From Spirosoma sordidisoli (lineage in GTDB: Bacteria; Bacteroidota; Bacteroidia; Cytophagales; Spirosomataceae), in the NCBI RefSeq assembly GCF_004138325.1, contig NZ_SBLB01000005.1, forward strand, positions 496,001-560,000: a stretch of DNA of 64,000 nucleotides, in the 5' to 3' direction. The notes beneath the pieces are model-generated. The model searched no databases. It saw nothing but the letters and a program-made list of their open reading frames with translations, and was not told where the DNA came from. Made by a program: the position numbers and the translations under genes. This document shows, one piece after another, positions 33,959 through 43,275 of this stretch (the stretch's first letter is position 1; each line of letters starts with the position of its first letter).

Positions 33959-34058
33959 TCCGTAGCACCGGCTGGCCCGTTGAATCGTCAGATTCAGTAC
34001 GGACCAGCGGCTACCTAACTTCTTTCACCGCCAGTTCTTCCGATCGGGCATTACGTGT

Positions 34059-34451
34059 ATGAAACTCCGACGAAAAAATAAGTTTGCGGCCGAAGTGGCA
34101 ACCTCGTCGCTGAACGACATCATGTTCTTTCTGCTGTTGTTCTTCCTGATCATTTCAACGGTTGCCAACCCAAACGTGATCAAGCTGATGCTGCCCAAGG
34201 CGGCTTCGTCTCAGCAGCTCAGCAAGAAACAGGTAACCCTCTCGGTCGATGACAAGAAACAGTATTACATCGATAAAAAACCAGTCGATCCGGCCAACCT
34301 CGAAAATGAGTTGAAAACGATCATGGCCGGTATTGCCGAACCAACCGTGGTGGTGCGGTTCGATAAGTCGCTAACGGTTCAGGATCTGGTCGATGTGCTG
34401 CAAACGGGCGCTAAACTGAATATACGGATGGTCATGGCCACCTCAAAATAA
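34059..34451 (+). CDS. exbD: ExbD/TolR family protein
   Basis: ExbD works with ExbB to couple the proton gradient to TonB. The 130-residue protein has a basic cytoplasmic tail (KLRRKNKFAAEVA), one membrane helix (IMFFLLLFFLIISTVANPN) with the expected aspartate just before it (LNDIMFF), and a periplasmic domain (VTLSVDDKKQYYIDKKPV and VVVRFDKSLTVQDLVDVLQTGAKL). This matches the family in order and size. It lies behind exbB. An intrinsic terminator with a T-tract follows. Confidence 0.92.
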   Translation: MKLRRKNKFAAEVATSSLNDIMFFLLLFFLIISTVANPNVIKLMLPKAASSQQLSKKQVTLSVDDKKQYYIDKKPVDPANLENELKTIMAGIAEPTVVVRFDKSLTVQDLVDVLQTGAKLNIRMVMATSK

Positions 34452-34471
34452 TCACACAAATCGATAGTTTG

Positions 34472-34508
34472 AAGTCGGTGCAGCTTATAGCGGCACCGAC
34501 TTTTTTTA
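34472..34508 (+). terminator. Intrinsic terminator after exbD
   Basis: Arms 34472-34481 and 34493-34502 form a perfect 10-bp stem with an 11-base loop, and the T-tract runs on to 34507. It ends the exbB-exbD message. A longer frame of the following gene runs into this hairpin, which argues for the later start at 34556. Confidence 0.85.
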
Positions 34509-34555
34509 TAACCATTCGGCACCAACAGCTAGTTATTAGGGCAAACGTTCAGGAT

Positions 34556-36136
34556 ATGACAACCAACTACGCCGAAGCTGCAGTATGCCGGGTCGATGAT
34601 CTGGCCAATGGTGAGATGAGAGAAGTTCAGGTGGGCGACAAAACCGTTTTACTCGCCCGTGTGGATGGCGAGTATCACGCGTTGCATCCGCAATGTACTC
34701 ATTACCAGGCTCCGCTGGCGAAAGGGTTGCTCCACGGGAACCGGCTGGTCTGCCCCTGGCACAACGCCTGCTTCGACGTCCGTACGGGTCACCGGCTCGA
34801 AGCCCCCGCCCTGAACGGACTGCCCAAACATGCGGTGCGTGTCGAAGATGGTCAGGTCATCGTTCAGCTCACGACCGACAGCGAGAGCGTAGAAAACCCC
34901 ATGGTTGAGCCCGATCCGGCGTCGGCAGACACCTGCGTCATTGTGGGTAGTGGCGGGGCGGGCGCGTTTGCGGCCGAAGGGCTTCGCGAAGGCGGTTTCA
35001 CCGGCCGGATCGTGATGCTGACAGCCAGCGAGGAAGCTCCCTACGACCGCCCCAACTGCTCGAAAGATTACCTGCAGGGCGAAGCGCCCGACGAGTGGAT
35101 GCCGCTTCGGGCTGACGAATTTTATCAGACGCATCATATCGAGATCCGTACCGGCCAGCGGGTCGTTTCGCTCGATCCGGCTACCAAAACCATAGAGCTG
35201 GCATCTGGCGAAACGCTAACCTACCAGCAGGCGGTGCTCGCGCCGGGCGGCTCCCCCAATCCTCTGCCGGTACCCGGTGCCGGGCTGGCGGGCGTTTATA
35301 CCCTCCGGAGCCTGCACGACAGCCAGCTCCTGCGCGCAGCCGGGCAGCCCGGCAAACGGGTGGTCGTTATTGGCAGTTCGTTTATCGGGCTGGAAGCGGC
35401 CATGAGCCTGCGCAAACTCGGCTGCGAAGTCGATGTGGTTGGCCGGGATACCATTCCTTTTCAGAAAATTCTCGGGCCAGCGATCGGTCGGGTTATTCAG
35501 GGATGGCACGAAGAAGCAGGCATCCGGTTTCACCTCGGTACCGAAGTGGAGCAGTTAACCGGCGATACCACGGTTCGGGAGGTCGTGCTGAAATCCGGCA
35601 AGTCGCTGGCGGCCGATCTGGTGCTGGTCGGGCTGGGCGTTAAACCGCAGACCGCGTTTGTGCAGGGCGTAGACCGGCAAGACGATGGGGGAATACGGAC
35701 CGACGCGTATCTCCGCATTGCGCCCGACCTGTATGCCGCCGGCGACGTAGCCGTATATCCGGTCGGCGACGGGGCACAGCGCATCGAGCACTGGAAAGTG
35801 GCGGGCCAGCAGGGGTACGTAGCCGGTCTGAACATGGCCGGTCAGCAGCAGGCCTACCAGCAAGTCCCGTTTTTCTGGACCAACCAACACGGAAAACGAA
35901 TTAATTATATCGGTCATGCCGACTCGTTTGACGACATTATTTACGACGGTGACCCCGAAAAAGACGACTCCTTTCTGGCGTTCTACGTTGCCGGGGAGCA
36001 AATTCTGGCTGTGGCCGGGCTGAAACGCGACGTCGATATAGCCATTATCCGGGAACTGATGCAACTGGGGCGGTTGCCGTCGGCTGCGTCGGTGCGGGCC
36101 GGGGTAAACTGGACCCGCGAGTTGAAAAAAGCCTGA
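34556..36136 (+). CDS. Rieske-FAD/NAD oxidoreductase (AIF-like)
   Basis: This 526-residue protein joins an N-terminal Rieske [2Fe-2S] domain to an FAD/NAD-dependent disulfide-reductase-like domain. The cluster ligands are C47 and H49 (in CTHYQAPL) and C66 and H69 (in CPWHNACFD). The FAD motif GSGGAG is at 131-136 and the NAD motif VVVIGSSFIGLEAA lies in the middle. The layout is that of AIF-like reductases that pass electrons from NADH through FAD to a Rieske cluster. Electron acceptor unknown. I chose the ATG at 34556; the longer frame begins inside the exbD terminator. Confidence 0.9.
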   Translation: MTTNYAEAAVCRVDDLANGEMREVQVGDKTVLLARVDGEYHALHPQCTHYQAPLAKGLLHGNRLVCPWHNACFDVRTGHRLEAPALNGLPKHAVRVEDGQVIVQLTTDSESVENPMVEPDPASADTCVIVGSGGAGAFAAEGLREGGFTGRIVMLTASEEAPYDRPNCSKDYLQGEAPDEWMPLRADEFYQTHHIEIRTGQRVVSLDPATKTIELASGETLTYQQAVLAPGGSPNPLPVPGAGLAGVYTLRSLHDSQLLRAAGQPGKRVVVIGSSFIGLEAAMSLRKLGCEVDVVGRDTIPFQKILGPAIGRVIQGWHEEAGIRFHLGTEVEQLTGDTTVREVVLKSGKSLAADLVLVGLGVKPQTAFVQGVDRQDDGGIRTDAYLRIAPDLYAAGDVAVYPVGDGAQRIEHWKVAGQQGYVAGLNMAGQQQAYQQVPFFWTNQHGKRINYIGHADSFDDIIYDGDPEKDDSFLAFYVAGEQILAVAGLKRDVDIAIIRELMQLGRLPSAASVRAGVNWTRELKKA

Positions 36137-36153
36137 TAATCGGCTTACCTTTG
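36122..36153 (+). promoter_or_regulatory. Full Bacteroidota promoter for the exonuclease gene
   Basis: TTG at 36122-36124, a 21-base spacer and TACCTTTG at 36146-36153 match the consensus on both sites. It begins inside the 3' end of the Rieske gene, 27 bases upstream of the exonuclease ATG. Confidence 0.6.
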
Positions 36154-36179
36154 TAGCCTTACCGTGAATCGGTTTGGTT

Positions 36180-37001
36180 ATGACGCATCAACTTGTACTT
36201 CGTAAGCCGCTTGCTTTCTTCGATCTGGAAACAACCGGTATCAATACCGCCAAAGACCGCATCATCGACATATGCATCATTAAAGCATTGCCCGGTGGCG
36301 AGGTTGTCAGCAAAACGCAGCGTGTTAACCCCGGTATACCGATCCCGCTCGAAACCAGTATGATTCATGGCATCTACGACGACGATGTCAAAGATGCCCC
36401 TCCCTTCAAAGCCGTTGCCCGTACGCTGGCTCAGTTTCTGGAAGGCTGCGACCTGGCTGGTTTCAACTCCAACCGGTTCGATGTGCCGCTGCTGGTAGAA
36501 GAATTCCTGCGGGCCAGTGTGGACTTCGATGTCAAAAACCGTCGGCTGGTCGATGCGCAGCGGATTTTTCATCTGATGGAGCCCCGTAATCTTACGGCTG
36601 CCTACAAATTTTACTGTGATAAGGACCTGATCGGCGCGCATGGTGCCGAAGCGGACACCATTGCCACGCTCGAGGTGCTCAACGCGCAGGTGCAGCGGTA
36701 CTCGGGGCGGGTGGCCCGGACCGATAGCGGGCAGGATGTCGTGTTCGACAATGACATGGACATGCTGCACAGCCTGACCGCCAACCGAAATGTAGACCTG
36801 GCCGGCCGGATTGTTCTCAACAGCGAAGGCGTTGAAGTATTCAACTTCGGCAAGCACAAAGACCGGCCCGTTCTGGACGTTTTGCAGAAAGAACCTGCCT
36901 TCTACGACTGGATGCTGAAGGGCGAGTTCCCGCTCGATACCAAACGGCGCCTGACCGAGATAAAACTCAGGATGTTCAGCAACGTGAACGGAAAACGGTA
37001 G
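36180..37001 (+). CDS. DnaQ-like 3'-5' exonuclease
   Basis: This 273-residue protein has a DEDDh exonuclease domain: DLETTG at residues 15-20 (first D and E), NSNRFDVPLL (third acidic site) and HGAEADT (histidine and last aspartate). The C-terminal part has an extra conserved segment (FNFGKHKDRPVLDVL) that is common in the Bacteroidota members and unassigned in function. It is either a proofreading subunit-like protein or a general exonuclease. The ATG at 36180 was chosen over a TTG six bases upstream. It has its own promoter and no operon partner. Confidence 0.9.
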   Translation: MTHQLVLRKPLAFFDLETTGINTAKDRIIDICIIKALPGGEVVSKTQRVNPGIPIPLETSMIHGIYDDDVKDAPPFKAVARTLAQFLEGCDLAGFNSNRFDVPLLVEEFLRASVDFDVKNRRLVDAQRIFHLMEPRNLTAAYKFYCDKDLIGAHGAEADTIATLEVLNAQVQRYSGRVARTDSGQDVVFDNDMDMLHSLTANRNVDLAGRIVLNSEGVEVFNFGKHKDRPVLDVLQKEPAFYDWMLKGEFPLDTKRRLTEIKLRMFSNVNGKR

Positions 37002-37108
37002 CTGACAACGGACCGGCAGAGGCCCCCCGGCCGGTCAGGTTCGACCGATAGCGCATAAACTTCTGTTTCACTGCTTCATTGGGAGTTCCACCAATATCGA
37101 ATAATCTT

Positions 37109-37116
37109 TACCTTTG
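37109..37116 (+). promoter_or_regulatory. -7 promoter box for the nuoKLMN genes
   Basis: TACCTTTG at 37109-37116 is an exact TAnnTTTG box, 27 bases upstream of the nuoK ATG. A TTG at the usual -33 distance is not seen. It implies that nuoK to nuoN are transcribed without upstream nuo genes. Confidence 0.5.
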
Positions 37117-37142
37117 CGGCACTTTCTATTAACCGGCATCCC

Positions 37143-37487
37143 ATGCAACCCACGCAGGACGTACTTATTCCGGACGTAATTCAGCAAATACCGCTTACCT
37201 ATTATCTGATTCTCAGCACGGCCCTGTTCGTGATCGGTATCATCGGTGTGCTGACCCGGCGCAATGCCATTATCATTTTCATGTCGATCGAGCTTATGCT
37301 GAATGCAGTGAACCTGCTGCTGATCGCCTTCTCCTCGTACCGCTCCGACTCGGCCGGGCAGGTATTCGTCTTTTTTATCATGGCTGTTGCGGCCGCCGAG
37401 GTCTCGGTGGGGCTCGCTATTATTGTCATGATTTACCGCAACACCCGCTCTATCGACGTGGGTCTGCTGAACAAGTTAAAATGGTGA
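37143..37487 (+). CDS. nuoK: NADH-quinone oxidoreductase subunit K
   Basis: NuoK is a small membrane subunit of complex I that takes part in proton pumping. The 114-residue protein has three helices; conserved glutamates lie in [17 protein letters not shown] and in [18 protein letters not shown]. It is the first of four membrane-arm genes here, with nuoL 83 bases downstream. No nuoA to nuoJ are visible upstream; the exonuclease gene occupies that side, so the complex I operon seems split. Confidence 0.93.
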   Translation: MQPTQDVLIPDVIQQIPLTYYLILSTALFVIGIIGVLTRRNAIIIFMSIELMLNAVNLLLIAFSSYRSDSAGQVFVFFIMAVAAAEVSVGLAIIVMIYRNTRSIDVGLLNKLKW

Positions 37488-37570
37488 AAAAGGCTGGCGT
37501 CGCCGGTGGTTCTTCATGGCTACCCGGTTCCCTACCCGACGCCTGACCCCTGTTGACTATTGACTACATT

Positions 37571-39496
37571 ATGAAGCCTGAACTACTTTGTGCGTTAATA
37601 CCTCTCTTTCCGCTGATTGGTTTTCTGATCAACGGTATCGGTTTTCGGCATATTTCGAAAGGGGCTGCCGGGGCCATTGCGGTTGGAGCCGCGCTGGCCT
37701 CGTTCCTGACCACCGCTTATCTGTTCGGTGCCTTTATGGGGCAGGCGGCCTTCCGCGATGATGCCGGACCGCTCGTTGCTACGCTCTTCAACTGGATTAG
37801 CGTGGGCGATCTTCAGATCAACTTTTCGTTCCAGATCGATCAGCTCAGCCTGTTGATGCTGCTGGTTGTAACGGGAGTTGGCACGCTGATCCACCTCTAC
37901 AGCATCGGCTACATGAAGCACGACGAAGGATTCGGTAAGTTCATGGCTTTCCTGAACCTGTTCGTATTTTTCATGCTGCTGCTGGTGATGGGCTCCAACT
38001 ACGTCATCATGTTCATTGGCTGGGAGGGCGTTGGGTTGTGCTCGTACCTGCTCATCGGCTTCTGGAACACCAACACGAGCTATAACAACGCGGCCCGCAA
38101 AGCCTTCGTGATGAACCGAATCGGTGATCTGGGCTTTTTGCTGGGCATTTTCATGCTCATCAATACCTTCGGTACGGTTGAGTATATCGATATTTTCAAA
38201 CAGGCTACGAGCCTGCCCGTGGGCGACAGCACGATCCTGATCATTACGCTCCTGCTGTTCGTGGGGGCCATGGGGAAGTCGGCACAGATTCCACTCTACA
38301 CCTGGTTGCCCGATGCCATGGCTGGTCCAACCCCGGTGTCGGCCCTGATCCACGCAGCCACCATGGTAACGGCGGGGATCTACATGGTCGTTCGCTCGAA
38401 CGTGCTGTACACGCTGGCGCCCCTGACGCTCGAGATCATCGGTGGTATTGCCATCGCTACGGCTCTGCTGGCCGCTTCGATCGGTCTGTTGCAGAACGAC
38501 ATCAAAAAAGTGCTGGCTTACTCAACGGTATCGCAGCTGGGCTATATGTTCCTGGGGTTAAGCGCTACGGCCTATACGGCGGGTATGTTCCACGTTGTTA
38601 CCCATGCTTTCTTCAAAGCACTGCTGTTCCTGGGGGCGGGTAGTGTTATTCACGCCATGTCTGACGAGCAGGATATCCGAAAAATGGGGGGCCTGCGGAA
38701 AGCGCTGCCCATAACGTTCATCACCTTTCTGATCGGCACCATTGCTATTTCGGGTTTGCCGCCCTTTGCCGGTTTCTTCTCGAAAGACGAGATTCTGGCG
38801 CATGTATTCGTCCACAACAAGGTGCTGTGGGCGCTGGGTGTGCTGGGCTCGGGCTTAACGTCGTTCTACATGTTCCGCCTGCTGTTCCTAACCTTCTTCG
38901 GGGAGTTTCGCGGTACCGAAGAGCAACGCCACCACCTGCACGAATCACCGGCAACGATGACGGCTCCGCTTGTTTTTCTGGCTATACTGTCGGCGGTGGG
39001 CGGGCTGCTTAACCTGCCGGGCGGGGGCTGGCTGAGCCGTTTCCTCGATCCCGTTTTCATGTTTTCGCGGGAGGTAAACCCAACGGCGCTGACGCTGGAA
39101 CTCGACCATTCGACCGAGTATACGCTCATGGCGGTATCGGCGGGGGTAGCCTTACTGGCGCTGGTTGTGGCGTATGTGATGTACGTCAGCCGGCGGGCGG
39201 TTCCGGCTCCCGAAACGGCCGAGCGCTCATTGCCCGAGCAAGTGGTCTACAACAAATACTACATTGATGAGCTGTACGATACCATCATTGTTCGGCCCAT
39301 TCGCGGGCTGGGCGACGCGCTCTACAGCTTCGGCGAAGGCCTGGTCGATGGCGTTGTCAACGGAGTGGCCTGGCTGGTCCGGCAAAGTTCGGCCCAGTTG
39401 CGGCTGATGCAAAGTGGTTCGATCGGGTTTTATGTGCTGGCCATGGTCGTCAGTATTGTTGCCATCTTCGCGCTGCGTTTTTTCGTTCGATTCTAA
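37571..39496 (+). CDS. nuoL: NADH-quinone oxidoreductase subunit L
   Basis: NuoL is the distal antiporter-like proton-pumping subunit of complex I. The 641-residue protein has the antiporter core: WEGVGLCSYLLIGFW (with a conserved glutamate), TWLPDAMAGPTPVSALIHAATMVTAGIYMVVRS, KKVLAYSTVSQLGYMFLGL and ISGLPPFAGFFSKDEIL. The C-terminal region carries the usual extra helices. I chose the ATG at 37571; a TTG six codons upstream would extend the frame. It is in the same transcript as nuoM, which starts eight bases after its stop. Confidence 0.95.
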   Translation: MKPELLCALIPLFPLIGFLINGIGFRHISKGAAGAIAVGAALASFLTTAYLFGAFMGQAAFRDDAGPLVATLFNWISVGDLQINFSFQIDQLSLLMLLVVTGVGTLIHLYSIGYMKHDEGFGKFMAFLNLFVFFMLLLVMGSNYVIMFIGWEGVGLCSYLLIGFWNTNTSYNNAARKAFVMNRIGDLGFLLGIFMLINTFGTVEYIDIFKQATSLPVGDSTILIITLLLFVGAMGKSAQIPLYTWLPDAMAGPTPVSALIHAATMVTAGIYMVVRSNVLYTLAPLTLEIIGGIAIATALLAASIGLLQNDIKKVLAYSTVSQLGYMFLGLSATAYTAGMFHVVTHAFFKALLFLGAGSVIHAMSDEQDIRKMGGLRKALPITFITFLIGTIAISGLPPFAGFFSKDEILAHVFVHNKVLWALGVLGSGLTSFYMFRLLFLTFFGEFRGTEEQRHHLHESPATMTAPLVFLAILSAVGGLLNLPGGGWLSRFLDPVFMFSREVNPTALTLELDHSTEYTLMAVSAGVALLALVVAYVMYVSRRAVPAPETAERSLPEQVVYNKYYIDELYDTIIVRPIRGLGDALYSFGEGLVDGVVNGVAWLVRQSSAQLRLMQSGSIGFYVLAMVVSIVAIFALRFFVRF

Positions 39497-39504
39497 TCTG
39501 AGAT

Positions 39505-40980
39505 ATGCTCACATTATTCCTGATTCTCTACCCTGCCGTTGCTGCTGCGTTACTTCTGATCGTGAAAGGCGAACGGGTGAAACAGGTCGCGCTGGTAGCC
39601 GCGCTGGTTGAACTGGTTGGCGCCGTTGCCGCTTTTGCGCAGTTTCAGCCCGATGCCAGCTCGCAGTTTGGTTTCGACTACGCCTGGATTAACTCGCTGG
39701 GTATTCGTTTCAGCGCCGGTATCGACGGCATCAGTGTCCTGCTGGTGTTGCTGACCGGGCTGCTGGTTCCGTTTATTATCCTGTCGACCTTTAACCGGCA
39801 GTACGACCGGCCAGCGCTGTTTTATGCGTTGATGCTGTTTATGCAGGCGGCACTGATGGGCGTATTTACGGCCCGCGATGGCTTCCTGTTTTACTTCTTC
39901 TTTGAAGTGGCCCTGATTCCGATTTACTTCCTGGCTGCAATGTGGGGTGGGGAGAACCGGGTACCAGTCACCTTCAAGTTCTTCGTCTATACAATCTTTG
40001 GCAGTCTGTTCATGCTCGTTGCGCTGGTGTACCTGTATTATCAGACACCCGTAACCGGCGGGCACCACAGCTCGGCCATTGCTGACTTCTACCAGCTTAA
40101 ACTGACCCCCGCGGCCCAGGGCTGGGTCTTCTGGGCGTTCTTTATCGCGTTTGCCATTAAGATGCCGGTATTTCCGTTTCATACTTGGCAGCCAGACACT
40201 TACGTTGAGTCGCCAACGCCAGCTACGATGCTGTTGGCCGGGATCATGCTGAAAATGGGCGTTTACGGCCTGATTCGGTTCATTCTGCCCATCGTGCCGC
40301 TGGGCGTCGAAACCTGGGGGAAAACGGCCATCATTCTATCCGTGATTGGTATTGTTTACGGATCGATTATTGCCATCCGCCAGCGCGATATGAAACGGCT
40401 CATTGCTTACTCGTCGTTCTCGCACGTTGGTCTGATGGCGGCCGGTGTTTTCTCGCAGACCGAAACCGGTATGCAGGGCGCCCTGATTCAGATGCTGGCT
40501 CACGGCGTCAACGTAGTGGGCATGTTCTTCGTGGCCGATGTCATTTTCTCGCGGACCAACACCCGCCAGCTCGACCAGCTGGGCGGCATCACCCGCACGA
40601 CGCCGAAACTGACCGTTTATTTCATGATTATGCTGCTGGGTAGCGTAGCGCTGCCGCTGACGAACGGATTCATTGGCGAGTTCCTGTTGCTGCATGGCGT
40701 ATTTACGTACAACCACTACCTGGGTCTGGCCGCTGGCTTTACCATTATTTTCGGGGCGGTATATATGCTGCGGATGTTTCAGAAAAGCATGTTCGGTCCA
40801 ACATCGGTACGTACCGGTACGTTTGCCGATCTGACCAGTTCGGAAAGCCTGGTATTTGTGCCACTGGTGATTATGGTCTTCTGGATGGGAATTTACCCCC
40901 AAACGTTCCTCAAAGTAACTGAACCTGCCGTAGTCAACCTGATGAAATACATCGGTGCCTCGGCTGTATCTCTGAAATAA
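39505..40980 (+). CDS. nuoM: NADH-quinone oxidoreductase subunit M
   Basis: NuoM is a second antiporter-like pump subunit. The 491-residue protein has about 14 helices with the conserved FEVALIPIYFLAAMWGGENR (glutamate), FPFHTWQPDTYVESPTPATMLLAGIMLKMGVYGLIRF (lysine helix), KRLIAYSSFSHVGLMAAGVF and LPLTNGFIGEFLLL. The start is ATG at 39505, eight bases after the nuoL stop. nuoN follows 118 bases later. All expected motifs are intact. Confidence 0.95.
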   Translation: MLTLFLILYPAVAAALLLIVKGERVKQVALVAALVELVGAVAAFAQFQPDASSQFGFDYAWINSLGIRFSAGIDGISVLLVLLTGLLVPFIILSTFNRQYDRPALFYALMLFMQAALMGVFTARDGFLFYFFFEVALIPIYFLAAMWGGENRVPVTFKFFVYTIFGSLFMLVALVYLYYQTPVTGGHHSSAIADFYQLKLTPAAQGWVFWAFFIAFAIKMPVFPFHTWQPDTYVESPTPATMLLAGIMLKMGVYGLIRFILPIVPLGVETWGKTAIILSVIGIVYGSIIAIRQRDMKRLIAYSSFSHVGLMAAGVFSQTETGMQGALIQMLAHGVNVVGMFFVADVIFSRTNTRQLDQLGGITRTTPKLTVYFMIMLLGSVALPLTNGFIGEFLLLHGVFTYNHYLGLAAGFTIIFGAVYMLRMFQKSMFGPTSVRTGTFADLTSSESLVFVPLVIMVFWMGIYPQTFLKVTEPAVVNLMKYIGASAVSLK

Positions 40981-41098
40981 AGCTTACAAACGGTTTCGGC
41001 TGGCTGGCCCGAACGGTTGCTACTGATGCAGACGAGAAGTCTACCTGATCAGGCAATGTTCTGAACGCAGCCCACCGAACACTGAAAACCAAACTAAT

Positions 41099-42505
41099 AT
41101 GCTTCCCATCGTTCTGTTATCGGTTTCTGGTATTGGGCTGCTCTTCCTGGGCTTCCAAAAGTCGCGGACATTGCTGTTACCCGCAGCGTTGCTGTTTCTG
41201 CTGGTGGCGCTGGCCGCTAACTTCTACGACTGGAACAAGACGTACCTGTATTTCAACGACATGCTGCGTACCGATAACCTGTCGATGGTATTTACCGCCA
41301 TCGTGCTGGGATCGGCTTTCCTGGTCATCGCCCTGTCGACCCGGTTTATCGAAGATGAGGAAGCACAACCGGCAGAGTATTACGGTATTATCATGTTCTC
41401 TCTGGTGGGAGCTATCATGATGATTTCGTTCGAGAATCTGATCATGCTGTTTGTGGGCGTCGAAACGCTGTCCATTGCCATGTACATCCTGACGGGTAGC
41501 GACAAACGCAATCTACGGTCCAACGAGGCCGCGCTCAAGTACTTCCTGATGGGAGCGTTCACGACCGGGATCATGCTGTTCGGGATGGCGCTGCTCTACG
41601 GGTCAACGGGATCGTTTACCCTCGAAGGGATTGCCGCCAGTACCGTTAATCCGCAGCAGGGCCTTTCCTTGCTGCTGTACGTCGGGCTGCTGATGCTGCT
41701 GATCGGACTGCTGTTCAAGGTATCGGCCGCGCCGTTTCACTTCTGGACACCTGACGTATACGACGGAGCCCCAACGATTTTCACCGCTTTCATGTCGACG
41801 GTGGTCAAGACAGCAGGTTTTGCCGCCCTATTTAAACTGTTATCGATTTCGTTCGGCGGGGTTTACACCTTCTGGTGGACCATACTGGCCATTATTACGG
41901 CCATTACGCTGGTTGTGGGTAACGTAACGGCGGTGTACCAGAACAGCTTCAAACGGATGATGTCGTACTCCAGCATTTCCCATGCGGGTTATCTGCTGAT
42001 TGGGCTGGCGGCTCTGGGCGCGCAGACCAAACAGGCCATTGTCTTTTACTCGCTGGCCTATTCAGTAGCTACTATTTCGGCATTCGGCGTGCTCTTGCTG
42101 GTCGCGCAGCAGCGCAGTACGCAAACCCTGTCGAGCACGGGCTTAGCGAACGAAGGTTTCGATGACTTCAACGGACTGGCGCGTCAGAACCCGTTGCTGG
42201 GCTTCGCCATGGCCGTATCGATGCTGTCGCTGGCCGGCATTCCGCTGACTGCCGGGTTCTGGGGTAAATTCTACATATTCTCCACCGCGGTAGAGCGGGG
42301 CCAGATCTGGCTGCTGGTAGTGGCGGTGCTGATGTCGGCCGTGGGTATCTACTACTACTTCCGGGTAATCATCGCGATGTACTTCCGCGACGGTGCCACG
42401 GAGCCGATCCGGGTATCGCCGGTCTATCGGTATATACTGCTGGCGGCTACTATACTGACGCTCGTACTGGGAATTGCGCCTGGCTTACTGCAGGGTTTGT
42501 TTTGA
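41099..42505 (+). CDS. nuoN: NADH-quinone oxidoreductase subunit N
   Basis: NuoN is the third antiporter-like subunit. The 468-residue protein has the expected motifs: FVGVETLSIAMYILTGSDKRNLRSNEAALKYFLMG, FKVSAAPFHFWTPDVYDGAPTIFTAFMSTVVKTAGFAALFKL, KRMMSYSSISHAGYLLIGLAA and LSLAGIPLTAGFWGKFYIF. It closes the nuoKLMN set. The 118-base gap before it could hold a second promoter, but none was recognised. Confidence 0.95.
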   Translation: MLPIVLLSVSGIGLLFLGFQKSRTLLLPAALLFLLVALAANFYDWNKTYLYFNDMLRTDNLSMVFTAIVLGSAFLVIALSTRFIEDEEAQPAEYYGIIMFSLVGAIMMISFENLIMLFVGVETLSIAMYILTGSDKRNLRSNEAALKYFLMGAFTTGIMLFGMALLYGSTGSFTLEGIAASTVNPQQGLSLLLYVGLLMLLIGLLFKVSAAPFHFWTPDVYDGAPTIFTAFMSTVVKTAGFAALFKLLSISFGGVYTFWWTILAIITAITLVVGNVTAVYQNSFKRMMSYSSISHAGYLLIGLAALGAQTKQAIVFYSLAYSVATISAFGVLLLVAQQRSTQTLSSTGLANEGFDDFNGLARQNPLLGFAMAVSMLSLAGIPLTAGFWGKFYIFSTAVERGQIWLLVVAVLMSAVGIYYYFRVIIAMYFRDGATEPIRVSPVYRYILLAATILTLVLGIAPGLLQGLF

Positions 42506-42571
42506 TTGACAATTTGGAGCCGCTCACTCAGTTAATCGGGTGATCGGTAAGCGACTACATCCTTATTTGTC

Positions 42572-42579
42572 TATTTTTG
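42572..42579 (+). promoter_or_regulatory. -7 promoter box for the GtrA gene
   Basis: TATTTTTG at 42572-42579 is an exact TAnnTTTG box. A TTG start for a longer GtrA frame at 42577 lies inside it, so the real start must be downstream, at GTG 42622 or 42628. Confidence 0.5.
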
Positions 42580-42621
42580 CCGCAGAAGCTAAAACCAACG
42601 CTGGCTTCTACTGGCAAGCCC

Positions 42622-43098
42622 GTGAACGTGAGTAGTATACAACAGCCCAAATACAAGGTCTCCCGAAGTTTCTTCTCGTTCTTTCTAACGGCTCTGCTGG
42701 GTGCGTCCGTTAACTTTCTGTCCCAGATATTCTATCGGAATTACTTCGAGTTCGGTACCAGTGTGTTTCTGGGCTATCTGACGGCTACCGTTGTTAGTTT
42801 CATCCCGACCAAGCGGTTCGCTTTTTCGGCTGGTAAAACAGGGAATACGGGTCGCGAGGCTATCAAGTTCTTTATCATCGCCCTGGTGGCACTGGCTGTG
42901 CAGGTAGGCGTTTCCAAGTTTACCCTGTCGTATATTGCCAACCCCTTCTTCCCCAATCTGTCTCCTTTTGCCCGTGAAAAGGCCTCGCACGTGGTGGGCA
43001 TGGGGCTTAGCTTCATGGCTAATTACTTTGGTCACAAACTGCTTACCTTCCGGAGCACCGGTATGTACGATCGGATTCGGTCGAGACCGGTGAAATAG
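42622..43098 (+). CDS. GtrA family membrane protein
   Basis: GtrA-like proteins are four-helix membrane proteins often linked to flipping of lipid-linked sugars. This protein has four hydrophobic stretches (FFSFFLTALLGASVNFLSQI, SVFLGYLTATVVSFIPTKRFAF, AIKFFIIALVALAVQVGVSKF and VVGMGLSFMANYFGHKLLTF) and the GtrA hallmark of basic loops between them. No ATG fits the frame near the 5' end, so a GTG is used: 42622 or 42628. A promoter box ends at 42579, which excludes the upstream TTG. Neighbours give no glycosyltransferase context. Confidence 0.8.
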   Translation: MNVSSIQQPKYKVSRSFFSFFLTALLGASVNFLSQIFYRNYFEFGTSVFLGYLTATVVSFIPTKRFAFSAGKTGNTGREAIKFFIIALVALAVQVGVSKFTLSYIANPFFPNLSPFAREKASHVVGMGLSFMANYFGHKLLTFRSTGMYDRIRSRPVK

Positions 43099-43212
43099 GA
43101 AAAGTTGTATTTAAAGTCTATATATTCGATATTCTATTTCTTTCTTTTGTTTTACCCAACACAGGATTTTTCAAAGGTCAGTGGCGTATCACATTAAAAG
43201 GACGGGTATTTA

Positions 43213-43242
43213 TTTGCATCTTACTAAAAAAAAGTATATTTG
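43213..43242 (+). promoter_or_regulatory. Strong promoter for the small lipoprotein gene
   Basis: TTTG at 43213-43216, an 18-base spacer and TATATTTG at 43235-43242 match the Bacteroidota consensus on both sites. It lies 34 bases upstream of the ATG at 43276. Confidence 0.65.
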
Positions 43243-43275
43243 CGGCTGAAACCATTAAAGACCACCAAAGTACAA

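Noticed and set aside
34469-34555. Longer start of the Rieske-FAD gene
   Set aside because: The added part covers the exbD terminator and has no family similarity.
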